Source: a virus
Reading direction: 5' to 3' (one strand)
IMG/VR virus record: IMGVR_UViG_3300037246_000602
Span: 1-43,960 of that record
DNA length: 43,960 nt
Below are positions 16,363 through 26,384 of the stretch, piece by piece (position 1 is the first letter of the stretch; every line of letters starts with the position of its first letter). A program made the position numbers and the translations under genes. A model generated the notes under the pieces. It saw nothing but the letters and a program-made list of their open reading frames with translations, ran no database searches and was not told the origin of the DNA.

Positions 16363-17025
16363 ATGACAGCAAGAATTGACAGTCAATCGGTTATTCAACC
16401 TGTTGACAAAGAAAGGGTTTTCCGTTCTATCCAAACTGACCTTGCCGCGAATTTAGTGACATCAGATGCTTTGGTGGAGCTGTCGAACGAAATTAAAGCC
16501 GACTACAATGCATTACAGGCTATTTTGACGACAGATAACATTATCACGGCAACTGCATTAAGCACAGGATCAACCCCTGAGAATATAGCTTCGACTGCAT
16601 TTTCTTATCGTATTGATGGTGCGCCTGCTAACAAGGCAGCAGTAGCAGCAGGCACGGCTTTTAGTGCGGCTGATACAATTAATACAGGTGCAGCGGGGGG
16701 TGTTTTTTGGGGAGTTTGGCTGGTTCAAATTGATATAGCTGGCACAATCTCAACTAAACCCGGTGGCGGCTTGAGTGATCAGGTTTATGCTTCTGAAGTT
16801 TTAGCGATTGCAGCATTGCCAGCAGCAACGGCAGCAAATGCAGCTATAGGTTATGTGACAATTGCTGCTACTGCTGGTGCAGATTGGGTAGCAATAACTG
16901 ACGACATCACAGACGGAAGTGATAATACGTCAGTAGATTTTTACAATACAGCCGCAACGGTTCCGACTTCCGTTTCATCTTCGGATGCAACAAGTTCAGG
17001 AACGTTGGGGACTACACAAAGTTAA
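16363..17025 (+). CDS. head decoration/fiber-like protein with the shared domain
   Basis: 220 aa. Residues 1-60 are helical (VFRSIQTDLAANLVTSDAL), perhaps a capsid anchor. Residues ~64-205 are the repeated domain: TALSTGSTPENIAST, AADTINTGAAGG, FWGVWLVQIDIAGTISTKP, SEVLAIAALPA, GYVTIAATAGADW. Ser/Thr-rich tail. AAGGAGG upstream. The domain recurs inside the adaptor at 17434. Confidence 0.6.
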   Translation: MTARIDSQSVIQPVDKERVFRSIQTDLAANLVTSDALVELSNEIKADYNALQAILTTDNIITATALSTGSTPENIASTAFSYRIDGAPANKAAVAAGTAFSAADTINTGAAGGVFWGVWLVQIDIAGTISTKPGGGLSDQVYASEVLAIAALPAATAANAAIGYVTIAATAGADWVAITDDITDGSDNTSVDFYNTAATVPTSVSSSDATSSGTLGTTQS

Positions 17026-17038
17026 AAGGAGATTTTAA

Positions 17039-17437
17039 ATGCGTTATGCAAAAGTAAAAGTAGTTAATACAGACAGGATGCGAGGCTCTAAGTCTAGAGA
17101 CATGTCCGTTCTTGATTTTGATGGTAAGATGCTTGTCATTCAGGATGCAGCAGAAATTGAATTAAGTGAGTATGCTATCAATAGTTTAAAAGACGCTATT
17201 CATGTGGACACGTTTTTTGTTGAGACGGGGCTTAAAGAGCAACCTTTAAGAAAGGAGTTCTCAGAACATCCGAGAATAAGTGTTACTTTGTTAAGTGATT
17301 TGTATGAGAAAGGCAAGAAGGAAATTCTAGTAGAAGCAGTAGCGAGGGTAGAACCAATTTCCGAAGAAATTCCTGTAGAAACAGTAACGGCAGAACCAGG
17401 CAAAGTAATCTTTAATCCTGTTGGGGCAACAGCATGA
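17039..17437 (+). CDS. hypothetical virion-region protein
   Basis: 132 aa. Residues 1-60 are beta-like (RYAKVKVVNTDRMRG, GKMLVIQDAAEIELSEY). The middle is helical and the C terminus is a Val/Glu/Pro linker-like tail. AAGGAG upstream, ATGA overlap with the adaptor gene. Possibly a head-completion or decoration accessory. Confidence 0.5.
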   Translation: MRYAKVKVVNTDRMRGSKSRDMSVLDFDGKMLVIQDAAEIELSEYAINSLKDAIHVDTFFVETGLKEQPLRKEFSEHPRISVTLLSDLYEKGKKEILVEAVARVEPISEEIPVETVTAEPGKVIFNPVGATA

Positions 17438-18564
17438 CGTACGGTCAACTTTATAACGAAATGAGACGCATAGTATGGGGGGACACCGATCCCCCTGTAT
17501 CTGCGTTGACTTCATATCGAGGCTCGACCGGCGTTATTGCAAGAGCCAGGCGCAGGATTATGCAGGATAATAATTACTGGTTCATGGAAGCTTCAAAGGC
17601 TATTTCTTTAATAAGTAACCAAATGGAATATGATTTACCTTCAGACTTCAAGGAAGAGATTGCTGTTTTTACAAGGGATGCTGAAACCGGCACATATAAT
17701 CAGCTTAAAAAGTTTACTTCAGATGATTATACTAATTATATTGAGAAATATGAGATGCCTAACTTGTACGGAGATTATATTTTAAATCCGACAGCTTTAA
17801 GTACAGGTTCTACACCAGAGGAGATAGCGTCTACAGTTTTTGAATATAGAATCAATGGAGCTACTTACTCGGCAGCTGCAGTAGAGACGGCCTTTACAGC
17901 AGCTGATACAATTAACACCGGAACAGCGGCAGGTTCTTTCTGGGGGATTTGGTTAGTTCAGATAAACGCTTTAGAGGTTATCTCGACCAAGAGTCCTTCA
18001 GCAGATCAAGTTTATACTACTGAAGCTTTAGCAATTGCAGCTTTACCTGCGGTTGATACTGATAATGTATCAATGGGTTATGTTGTAGTACAGAGTAATT
18101 CAGGAGCAGCGTGGACAGCGCAGACAGACGATCTAACGGCAGGAAGTGATTGCCTGGATGTTAATTATTATAATACAGCTTCGGCGGTAACTGATGAACA
18201 GAATACAGAATGGCCTTTGTATTATTATATTAAGCCTACTGCTACTGTAGGTCAGTTAAAAATTCAGCTTCTTCCCATACCTGAAGACGATAAGTATGAA
18301 GGATTTTATGTGAGATATTACAAATATCTTCCAGCCCTCAGCGACACGGTAGACACATGGAACGCTTATAATGATGATATTTCAAATTCATGTCCTGAGT
18401 TTTTAATATGGATGGGTGTAAGTGATATAGCAATGGTACAACAGAATCCTCAATTAGCAGGCATGGCAGAAAGAAGAGTATCACAATTTAGAGATGAATT
18501 TAAAGCAATTAACTTTAAACTTTGGGACGCGAATGTAGGGAGGATACCATATAATAACGTATGA
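17434..18564 (+). CDS. head-tail adaptor with inserted domain
   Basis: 376 aa. Residues 1-119 and 254-376 together form an adaptor-like protein that would ring the portal (MTYGQLYNEMRRIVWGD, NNYWFMEASKAI, ... YYYIKPTATVGQLKIQLLPIP, FYVRYYKYLP, CPEFLIWMGVSDIAM). Residues ~120-253 are a copy of the shared domain (TALSTGSTPEEIAST ... FWGIWLVQI ... YYNTASAV). The flanks NLYGDYILNP and TEWPLYYYIKP read as continuous adaptor sequence if the insert is removed. Family assignment is by context and pattern. Confidence 0.65.
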   Translation: MTYGQLYNEMRRIVWGDTDPPVSALTSYRGSTGVIARARRRIMQDNNYWFMEASKAISLISNQMEYDLPSDFKEEIAVFTRDAETGTYNQLKKFTSDDYTNYIEKYEMPNLYGDYILNPTALSTGSTPEEIASTVFEYRINGATYSAAAVETAFTAADTINTGTAAGSFWGIWLVQINALEVISTKSPSADQVYTTEALAIAALPAVDTDNVSMGYVVVQSNSGAAWTAQTDDLTAGSDCLDVNYYNTASAVTDEQNTEWPLYYYIKPTATVGQLKIQLLPIPEDDKYEGFYVRYYKYLPALSDTVDTWNAYNDDISNSCPEFLIWMGVSDIAMVQQNPQLAGMAERRVSQFRDEFKAINFKLWDANVGRIPYNNV

Positions 18565-19058
18565 GTTATGAAGGATTAAAAAATATTCAAATTCCAACTA
18601 TTCCTACGGACGTTTCACGTGGAACAATAGAATGGATGGAAGCTATCTCTAATGTAATTCAAGAGTTAGGAACCAATGCTTATCTTGGAAGTTATGATAC
18701 AGGATGGATTAATAGATCAGACTGGTCAGACGTTCAGATGGGGAGTGTCACAATTAAAAATACAAATAGTAATGTAAACCATAAACTTAAAACGAATTTA
18801 AGTGATTTATTAGTTAGAGTTTTAATAAGTACTGATGGCACAGATGCTAATAGCTTTGAAGTATTGAACTCATGGAGGAGATGGTCTACAGATGCCGATG
18901 TTCATTTTGGATGTCAACCGCGTCAAGTTGATAAGGATAATATAATTATTCATACAGGCACTTCTGGATTTAGATATATAAAAACAGCAGACGGTAATTC
19001 TATTTCTATTGGAAGTAGTGATTGGTATTATAAAATTAAAGTTTATAAAATAAGATGA
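18561..19058 (+). CDS. tail/virion beta protein
   Basis: 165 aa. A short helical N terminus (GTIEWMEAISNVIQELGT), then a beta domain (TGWINRSDWSDVQMG, LSDLLVRVLISTDGT) resembling fiber-tip or carbohydrate-facing modules. ATGA overlaps to the adaptor and nozzle genes suggest a neck or tail component. Confidence 0.5.
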   Translation: MSYEGLKNIQIPTIPTDVSRGTIEWMEAISNVIQELGTNAYLGSYDTGWINRSDWSDVQMGSVTIKNTNSNVNHKLKTNLSDLLVRVLISTDGTDANSFEVLNSWRRWSTDADVHFGCQPRQVDKDNIIIHTGTSGFRYIKTADGNSISIGSSDWYYKIKVYKIR

Positions 19059-21814
19059 AATATAAAACAATACAAGGATTTAAAAGTCTTAATAAAAACA
19101 TCCATGCAAGATTATTGCCTGATGATTTACTATCAGATGTGTCTAATGTAATATTCGAAGACGGTAAAGTTAAGATTAGATGGGGTTATGGTGATTTGGG
19201 TGATAATCTTCCTTTAAGTTCTCCGATAACGGCGGTAGCTGAATATCGTCAGCTTAGAGGTGACTCTAAAACCAAGATTGCTTTATCCGGTACTGATGCT
19301 TATCAGTACAATACGGTTAGTGGTGACTGGGACACAATAAATCCAAGATATACTACGGGTACAGTCACATGGCCTACTATCGCTGCAAGGAGTGAGTTTG
19401 TAGCAATTTTTTTGGGGTCACATGTTACATGTGAAGTTGATACCAATAAAATAGCTGTGGCATACGTAAATACAGCTACTCATGTAGGTTATTGCAGGAT
19501 AGCAACAATTGATGCTAATGGAGCTTATACGTGGGGGGTTGTGGATGATTTTGCTGCTAATGTAGCTGCGGTAAAAATTTGTTCTCATGATACTGATAAA
19601 ATAACTGTTTTATATCATAGTAGAGGTGCTCCAGGAGAGGTATATGGGATAGCTAATACAATTTCTGGAACTACATTAGGTGCGTGGGGAGGTGCTCTTG
19701 CAACAGGTCAATTTGGATCGTATTTTGACATTTGTTCTCCATCTACTAATACCGTAGCTGTAGGTCTTACTGATTTTTATGATAGTGAGAGAGGTGTATG
19801 CAGAGCGTCTTCTGTTGCTGGAACAACATTGTCATGGGGAACAGTATCTTATTTCACGGCTACTGGAGGGCATGTAGCCAGGGATCTTTCTATTTGTTCT
19901 CCATTAGAAGATAAGATTGCAGTGGCTTTCACGGGAAACTCAAGGGAAGGAATTTGTAGGGCTACAACAGTATCGGGGACAACTCTTGCAGCATGGGGGG
20001 CTGCGGATGAATTTGAAGATTCAAAAACCATATACCATACATCAATATGTTCTCCGGCAGAAGATAAAATTGCAATAGCATATAATGAAGATGGTTCAGG
20101 AGATCATAAAGGATGGTGTATTGTAAATACACTGTCAGACAAAACATTGGAAACATGGGGAACTGCGTCAGAATTTGTAGGAGATAGTTTAGATTCGGTG
20201 TCAATATGTTCGCAAAATGACGACAAAATTGCAATAGTTTATGTAGCTGATACTGGAGATGATTTATATTCTACAGTTAATACGATTTCTGAAACTACAT
20301 TAGGCACATGGGGGCTAACGTATGATCATACAACATCAATTGAATCAGATGGTGGAGTTATTTGTTCGTATGATACAGAGAAGGTGTCTATAGCATATCA
20401 TGACGATGTTGGGTTGGATGCACATGGATATGGCGTATCAATAAATTATAAAGTAGAGGGTTCCGGGGTAACATGGGCAGGTGCATGGCCTGACAATGCG
20501 TATTCAATAAAATTTGGTACAGATGTACTTGAAGGAACTGGAACGCCTGACATATGGTTTGTAATAGCTGATTTTATAGATACAGATACTTTATATTTAG
20601 CAGCATACCCTGCTGTACAACAATCTGGTGTCGTATATATAATAAATCAGCCTTTTACTTCAGGAGCAACTGATTATTTTGATTTTTGTAATACAATAGA
20701 AGATTTAACAGCACAAAATGAATGGTTGCTTGTGACGAATGGAATAGAGTTGCCTTTGTATTATGATTCAACAACAGGTTGGTTTCAGGTGCTTGCGGGA
20801 GGTGCGCCTTATGCTAAATATTGTATAAATTTTTATGGGCATTTGCTTCTGGGTTGGTGTATCAGTGGAGGGAATAATCTTCCTCAATCAGTTTATTGGT
20901 CAGCACGAGGTGAGCCTGAAGATTGGTCAAGTGATTCGTCTTCTTTTATTGATTTACTTGATAATGATGATGAGATTACAGGTATGGAGGTTCTTAAACA
21001 AAGATTATACGTGTTCAAAGAAAACAGTATTGTAGAGGGTCAACCTACAGGCTTAACTGATCCTGCTTTTAATTTTATTGAAAACAAAATAAAAATAGGT
21101 GCGCCTACCGGCAGGACTATTGTAAATACAGGGGAGTTAATTATATTTTTAGGCAGAGATAATGTATATTCTTTTAATGGTTTTCAGGCACTTCCTATCG
21201 GCACTCCAATTATAGATGATTTGTTAGCTAACTTGAACACAGACTATGAATATAAATCAGTAGCAGTTCAAATTCCCACTAAGAATTTATATCTATTACT
21301 CATTACGAGTTTAGGTGCAACAAATCCTAACAGAGGTTATGTTTTTGATTACCTTAGAGCTACATGGACTATTTGGGAATTTGCAAATACCATGACTGCC
21401 TTGACAATTACTGATGATAATACAGTTTTATTTGGCGATAGTGACGGCTATGTTTACGAGATGGATTTCACTGATACTGATGATAATGGTACAGATATAG
21501 ATGTAACAATTATAACTAAAGATTATGCTTTTAATGAATATCACAGAGCAGTTAAAATGTTACAAACTATTTTAGCGATGGAAGATAGTTCAGGATTTAT
21601 GGAGATAAGTTGTAGCATTGATTTTGGTGATAATTATTCTGATCCGGTTAGATTTAATCAGGATACAGAAAACACAATACATGAACATGTACAAAACTGG
21701 TTTCAAAGAGGAGAGCAGTTTAGATTTAAAATTGAAAACATAGACGGTGCTTCTTTTGCCTTGGAAGGAATTACCATAGGCACAGAAGATGCAGGTCTAA
21801 GTTTCGGGAGGTAA
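19055..21814 (+). CDS. tail nozzle-like protein with seven-repeat insert
   Basis: 919 aa. The start (GFKSLNKNIHARLLPDDLLSD ... GKVKIRWGYGD) and C-terminal part (YGHLLLGW, VYWSARGEPEDWS, EITGMEVLKQRLYVFKEN) are typical of P22 gp10/T7 gp12-type nozzle proteins. Residues ~126-465 hold seven repeats of ~50 aa with consensus CS-x2-[ED]DKIA[IV]AY ... TT-L-x-WG. Seven such units suggest a beta-propeller inserted into the nozzle. P22 gp10 itself is 472 aa, so the insert explains much of the extra length. Confidence 0.75.
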   Translation: MKYKTIQGFKSLNKNIHARLLPDDLLSDVSNVIFEDGKVKIRWGYGDLGDNLPLSSPITAVAEYRQLRGDSKTKIALSGTDAYQYNTVSGDWDTINPRYTTGTVTWPTIAARSEFVAIFLGSHVTCEVDTNKIAVAYVNTATHVGYCRIATIDANGAYTWGVVDDFAANVAAVKICSHDTDKITVLYHSRGAPGEVYGIANTISGTTLGAWGGALATGQFGSYFDICSPSTNTVAVGLTDFYDSERGVCRASSVAGTTLSWGTVSYFTATGGHVARDLSICSPLEDKIAVAFTGNSREGICRATTVSGTTLAAWGAADEFEDSKTIYHTSICSPAEDKIAIAYNEDGSGDHKGWCIVNTLSDKTLETWGTASEFVGDSLDSVSICSQNDDKIAIVYVADTGDDLYSTVNTISETTLGTWGLTYDHTTSIESDGGVICSYDTEKVSIAYHDDVGLDAHGYGVSINYKVEGSGVTWAGAWPDNAYSIKFGTDVLEGTGTPDIWFVIADFIDTDTLYLAAYPAVQQSGVVYIINQPFTSGATDYFDFCNTIEDLTAQNEWLLVTNGIELPLYYDSTTGWFQVLAGGAPYAKYCINFYGHLLLGWCISGGNNLPQSVYWSARGEPEDWSSDSSSFIDLLDNDDEITGMEVLKQRLYVFKENSIVEGQPTGLTDPAFNFIENKIKIGAPTGRTIVNTGELIIFLGRDNVYSFNGFQALPIGTPIIDDLLANLNTDYEYKSVAVQIPTKNLYLLLITSLGATNPNRGYVFDYLRATWTIWEFANTMTALTITDDNTVLFGDSDGYVYEMDFTDTDDNGTDIDVTIITKDYAFNEYHRAVKMLQTILAMEDSSGFMEISCSIDFGDNYSDPVRFNQDTENTIHEHVQNWFQRGEQFRFKIENIDGASFALEGITIGTEDAGLSFGR

Positions 21815-21816
21815 TT

Positions 21817-22512
21817 ATGGCGGTTTCGCGTAGTGCCACATTAGATTTTTTTGAAGACCCAATAACTGATATAACAGGAGGTGATTTTCAAGATCCGGTT
21901 GGTATTTTAACGCCTGGGGATGTTGAAACACAGATGTCTCCTTATGATCAATGGCTTATGGGTAAACAGCAAGATATTTTTACTCGGCAAGAAACTGCTG
22001 CTGGCAGAGGAAGTCCTTATGCTGCTGGAACTCAAGGGGCTATAGAATCTATGCTTGCTGGAACGGCATTTCAAGGCCCGGAAGGATTAAATGAGCAACA
22101 AATTGGAGATTATTTTCAAAGAGTTTTTCAAGATCCTGCGGTGAAGCAGTATGAACAAACAACAAGACCTGCGTGGTTGGCTCAAACAAGCGGTCTTCAT
22201 AGTGGTTTTAGACAACGACAAGAACAAAGAGGATATGAAGATTTATATGGAGGATTAAACCAACAAAGAGGAAATCTTCAATATCAAAATTTGTTAAGGA
22301 ATCAAGATTTACAACAATATGCAGGAACGCAAAATTTAGCAGCACAACAATTTGGTTTAGGACAAGCCGCACAATATGATCCAAATTTACAATTAAATGA
22401 GATGTATTTAGCATTATTAGGACAACAGCCAGATACCATTGTTTCTCAAGATCCGTCAGATATAGCAGGTATAAGTAGTGTTGGATCACTTGTTAGTTCA
22501 TTTGCTTCATAG
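21817..22512 (+). CDS. Gln-rich ejection/internal virion protein
   Basis: 231 aa. Residues ~45-190 are Gln/Gly/Ala/Tyr-rich helical sequence (NLAAQQFGLGQAAQYDPN), like small ejection proteins of short-tailed phages that leave the capsid with DNA. It lies directly after the nozzle gene and before two further candidates. Confidence 0.6.
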   Translation: MAVSRSATLDFFEDPITDITGGDFQDPVGILTPGDVETQMSPYDQWLMGKQQDIFTRQETAAGRGSPYAAGTQGAIESMLAGTAFQGPEGLNEQQIGDYFQRVFQDPAVKQYEQTTRPAWLAQTSGLHSGFRQRQEQRGYEDLYGGLNQQRGNLQYQNLLRNQDLQQYAGTQNLAAQQFGLGQAAQYDPNLQLNEMYLALLGQQPDTIVSQDPSDIAGISSVGSLVSSFAS

Positions 22513-22521
22513 GAGGATAAG

Positions 22522-23661
22522 ATGCCAATAAGATTTTTACCACAGCAAGATAACACTAGGGCCGTTCAGGGTTTTGCTCAAGCTATTCAAGCTATGATGA
22601 GAAAAAGAGCGCAAGAAGAGCGTAAAGAAAGCATGGAAGAACTCAGACAAAGGACTGAAGAGGCTTTGTATAAAGACATCCTTGGAGATGTTAAAGTAGG
22701 CGAACAGCCTATAAGCGGCCCACAAGAACCTATTGAGTATAAAGAGTCTCCTGAAGTACGTACTGAGACAGAAGCTTTGCTTAGAGAAAGAGGCCCTTTA
22801 CCTCCTACCAGTTTTATAGAAGATGTTACAGAACAGCAAGTTGTAAGTAGAGAAGCTAAACCGGCTGAAGAACAAGCAAGGATTCTTGAGAGTGCAAGGC
22901 GTGAAGCTACAGTCATACAGGGAGAAAGTAGATTAAGGAATCCCTTTGAGAGACAAGCAGGAGTTAAGGGAGGAAGACCTTTTTCTCAGAAAGAATTCTT
23001 TGATATACAAAACCCTAAAACTACTTACAGGTTTAATCCTGATACTCAAAAGAATGAAGTTTACACTTCTGGATATAATGCTGCCCAAGTCAGGAAAATA
23101 CAATCTGAAGCATTGGGCGGGTTAAGAGCCAAAAAACCTCCTACAAAACTTGGCATAGGAATATTAACTACTTTTGTAAACAGGAAAACTCCATTAGAGA
23201 AACAAGATGCTATGGTAGATGACGCGAGAAAAGAAGGGTTAAAGAGAGGACAGGTTCCTATATATGACCCAGGGTTATTAGAATCTGCCACAGAAAAAAT
23301 TCCGGGGATAGGAGGACGTAGAGGTAAATGGAAGCTTGAAAGATATGAGCCTGAAGGATGGGCTAATGCTTTAAAAGAACAGGAGGAAGTTTTTCTTAAT
23401 CCTTCTGAGTTAACCAAAATGATTAAAAAAGTAAGGGCTAAAAACTCAAGAGAAGCTACAGCTCAGATTATGGATGGCGTACCAGCAGTTGATAAAAACG
23501 GCCGTCAATACAGAGTTAATGGTAGGACTTTATATAAAGGTGTAAAAGCTCCTTCCAGAAAGAAACGGCAAGTTGGAGACAGGGTTTCAGATGGTAAAGG
23601 TGGAATTTTGATTTTTAAAGGTTATGAAAAAGGCAAAGAAAAATGGCGGAGAGAGAACTAG
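22522..23661 (+). CDS. internal virion/ejection protein
   Basis: 379 aa, charged, with an N-terminal helical Gln/Arg/Glu region (residues 10-50), a disordered middle and a basic C terminus (PSRKKRQVGDRVSDGKGG). AGGAGG upstream. It overlaps the next gene by 19 nt. Position and composition support an ejection protein; no catalytic motif seen. Confidence 0.55.
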   Translation: MPIRFLPQQDNTRAVQGFAQAIQAMMRKRAQEERKESMEELRQRTEEALYKDILGDVKVGEQPISGPQEPIEYKESPEVRTETEALLRERGPLPPTSFIEDVTEQQVVSREAKPAEEQARILESARREATVIQGESRLRNPFERQAGVKGGRPFSQKEFFDIQNPKTTYRFNPDTQKNEVYTSGYNAAQVRKIQSEALGGLRAKKPPTKLGIGILTTFVNRKTPLEKQDAMVDDARKEGLKRGQVPIYDPGLLESATEKIPGIGGRRGKWKLERYEPEGWANALKEQEEVFLNPSELTKMIKKVRAKNSREATAQIMDGVPAVDKNGRQYRVNGRTLYKGVKAPSRKKRQVGDRVSDGKGGILIFKGYEKGKEKWRREN

Positions 23662-26384
23662 AAGTAGTTAACATCGATCCCGAAGACATTGAAGAGCTTG
23701 AGGTAGTTAATATAGCTCCAAGTGATATAGAAGAATTAGAAGTAGTTGACGTAGACCCTTCTGGTATTGAAGAAGATGTGCCTTGGTATGTATCTAAGAG
23801 GGGTACTCCTGAACAAGTAGCAGATACTCAAGAAATGAAAGAAGAATTAGCTCGTAGGGACAGAGAACTGTCTCTGGGAGACTACGCTAGAGATATAGCC
23901 AAAGGAACTCTAGCTGCTTTTCCTCCTACGAGCGTACTTTCTAAGTTGATAGAATCGCCTGAAGGTAAAGAATTACCTATAGATCCTGCAAGATTTCCAA
24001 ATGTTGATGTATCGCAAGAACAATTAAGAAAATTTGCCACACAAGGTCTTGAAGCTCCGCCTATAGACCCTCCGATAGACATTCCTTTGGGGCTTATTAC
24101 AGGTTTCGGGTTAGGTCGTAAAGCAGGGCAAACAATAGTGGGGGCAGCAGGCACAGGAGTAAGAGACGCTATTGGCGAAGTGACCTTTGGAGCTTCTGAG
24201 GTGTTGAGGGCAGCAGGTAGAAAGGTAGTTAAGAATATTCGTAAAGTTATTCCTCAAAGTACAGAAGTAATGTCTCAAATTCCTGAAGGCGTTACAATGC
24301 AACCTTTTGCAAATAAGGCTACTATTACAAAAGAGGGCATAAAGATAACTAAAGATTTTAAATATCTTCAAGAAATGGGAGATATGAAAAAGATTGTTGG
24401 CACAGAAGCTTATTATGAGACATTGGCTAAGCATGGATATGAAAAAAGCAATCATGTTTTAAACAAAGAAACAAGAGATTTAATAAAAAGAGATATGATT
24501 AAAGAGATGGATCGTATAAGTAAGTTTGGTTCTAAAGATAAGATAATTCAACAAAAAATAAAATTTGGTAATAAAACACTTCCGTTATCTGAGTATGATT
24601 TTAATTTAATAAAAAGTCGTCCTAATTTAAAGTGGAATAAATATGTCCAGCCTGCTCATAGAACTTTTGACGATTTAGGAGAACCTTTAAAAGATGCTCT
24701 TTACTGGCCTGTAAAAAGAGCAGAAAAAGCAGCCAAGTTAGAAAATATTGATATAACGAAAGATATAAATGTTTTTAAAAAAAGTATGCCTAAGCGGTCA
24801 CAAGAGCGTATAGGTATTTTTGCTACTCAGCAACAGCCGGGAGGCATGGAAATTTTAGATGCTATGGGGAAAAAACCTGTAGAGTTAAACAATTTAGAGA
24901 TGACTGCGTATGAATATATGAGGGGTAAATATGAAGATTTATATACGAGGTTAAATGATGCTCGTAAAATGGCAGGAAAGAAGCCCTTTGAAAAAGTAGA
25001 GAATTATTTTACATGGATGAGAAATGTAGGAGATAACGTAGATAATGGGTTTAGCCCTGTTTTTGCAGATAGGAATATTTTATATGGAAGACCTAAAATA
25101 GCAACATTCCCATGGACGAAAGAAAGAGTTGCTAGTGATATAGCAATTGACTTAAATCCGTTCAGGGTATTTGAGAAATATGCAGATAAGGCGTTATATA
25201 ATATACACACAGCTAAACCTTTAGTTAAAACTGCCAATATGATAAACCAAATAGGCACAGGTAAGAAAGCATTTTCATTGGCAAAAGAAAACCCTAAACT
25301 CCATAAATTTTTACGGAATTGGAAGTCAGATATATCGGGGTATAAATTTCAAACAGGGATTACTCCTGAATGGTTTCAAAGAGGACTTGATAAAACAAGT
25401 CATAATATGACTTTTTCTATTCTTGGTGCTAATGCCACTACAATTGCGAAGCAACCGGCCGCTATAGTAGGGACATTGACAGAGATAGGAATACCGTCAA
25501 CTTTAAAAGGTATAACTCAAAATATTTCTCCTGCAATGCGTAAAATGGCAATGGATAAGAGCAATGTTTTAGTGACAAGAGCTTATGATGTAACGGTAGA
25601 TGAAGCCATGAAAAGTGTTAAAGCTACACTTTCTGGTGTTAAAAGCAAAGCAGGTAAGGCTTCTTTATGGCCTATGCAAGTAGTTGATTTAGAGACTGCG
25701 AGAGCCTCATGGTTAGGTGCTTATTCTAAAGCTAAAAAACTAAAGATGCCTGAAGGAAAAGCTATTGAATATGCTGATAGTGTAGTTATAAGAACACAAG
25801 CTTCGGCAGCTAAGAGCGACCGTTCTCCTCTTCAAAGAACTTCGGAAGGAAAATTTATATCAATGTTTAATACTTTTGCTATAGATCATTTTTATTTTAT
25901 ATCTCATGATGTTTTAGGAATTAAAAATCCAAAAATAACAAATAAAGAAGTGTTTAAAAAAGTAATTTCATATATAGTAGGTGCTACTTCTGCCAATATA
26001 GTATATAAAGACATGTTAGGGATGGACTCGCCTTTTCCTAGTCCTATAAGTGATTTTTTAGAAGCAGAACAACGGGGGGAGGACGTAGCAGGAAGCCTTC
26101 TTGAGTCTGCTGAAGGAATTATAGCAAATACTATCCCTCTTATTGGAGGTGTTGCAAAATATGATTCAAATATTGGCGGGGCAGGATTCCAAGTTGTTCA
26201 AGAATTATTTGACAAAGATACCCGGATGCAAGCTATCTTTAAACTGATAGGAATTCCTGGTACTTCTCAATATATTAAATATCAAAAAGCTCGGAAAAGA
26301 GGAATGGAACATTGGGAAGCTATTCTCGGTGTTTATAGAGAACAAACAAAGGATGAATTTGATCTTGATTTGGAGATAAAATAA
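23643..26384 (+). CDS. large internal virion/ejection protein
   Basis: 913 aa. Residues ~4-42 are three 13-aa repeats (ELEVVNIDPEDIE type). A Gly/Ala-rich hydrophobic stretch follows (~150-185: GLITGFGLGRKAGQTIVGAAG), then long helical regions. The C-terminal third (AKQPAAIVGTLTEIG, SMFNTFAIDHFYF, SYIVGATSANIVYKDMLG) resembles large phage internal-core proteins and includes amphipathic or membrane-seeking segments that could form part of the trans-envelope channel. No lytic transglycosylase motif recognised. Confidence 0.65.
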   Translation: MAERELEVVNIDPEDIEELEVVNIAPSDIEELEVVDVDPSGIEEDVPWYVSKRGTPEQVADTQEMKEELARRDRELSLGDYARDIAKGTLAAFPPTSVLSKLIESPEGKELPIDPARFPNVDVSQEQLRKFATQGLEAPPIDPPIDIPLGLITGFGLGRKAGQTIVGAAGTGVRDAIGEVTFGASEVLRAAGRKVVKNIRKVIPQSTEVMSQIPEGVTMQPFANKATITKEGIKITKDFKYLQEMGDMKKIVGTEAYYETLAKHGYEKSNHVLNKETRDLIKRDMIKEMDRISKFGSKDKIIQQKIKFGNKTLPLSEYDFNLIKSRPNLKWNKYVQPAHRTFDDLGEPLKDALYWPVKRAEKAAKLENIDITKDINVFKKSMPKRSQERIGIFATQQQPGGMEILDAMGKKPVELNNLEMTAYEYMRGKYEDLYTRLNDARKMAGKKPFEKVENYFTWMRNVGDNVDNGFSPVFADRNILYGRPKIATFPWTKERVASDIAIDLNPFRVFEKYADKALYNIHTAKPLVKTANMINQIGTGKKAFSLAKENPKLHKFLRNWKSDISGYKFQTGITPEWFQRGLDKTSHNMTFSILGANATTIAKQPAAIVGTLTEIGIPSTLKGITQNISPAMRKMAMDKSNVLVTRAYDVTVDEAMKSVKATLSGVKSKAGKASLWPMQVVDLETARASWLGAYSKAKKLKMPEGKAIEYADSVVIRTQASAAKSDRSPLQRTSEGKFISMFNTFAIDHFYFISHDVLGIKNPKITNKEVFKKVISYIVGATSANIVYKDMLGMDSPFPSPISDFLEAEQRGEDVAGSLLESAEGIIANTIPLIGGVAKYDSNIGGAGFQVVQELFDKDTRMQAIFKLIGIPGTSQYIKYQKARKRGMEHWEAILGVYREQTKDEFDLDLEIK

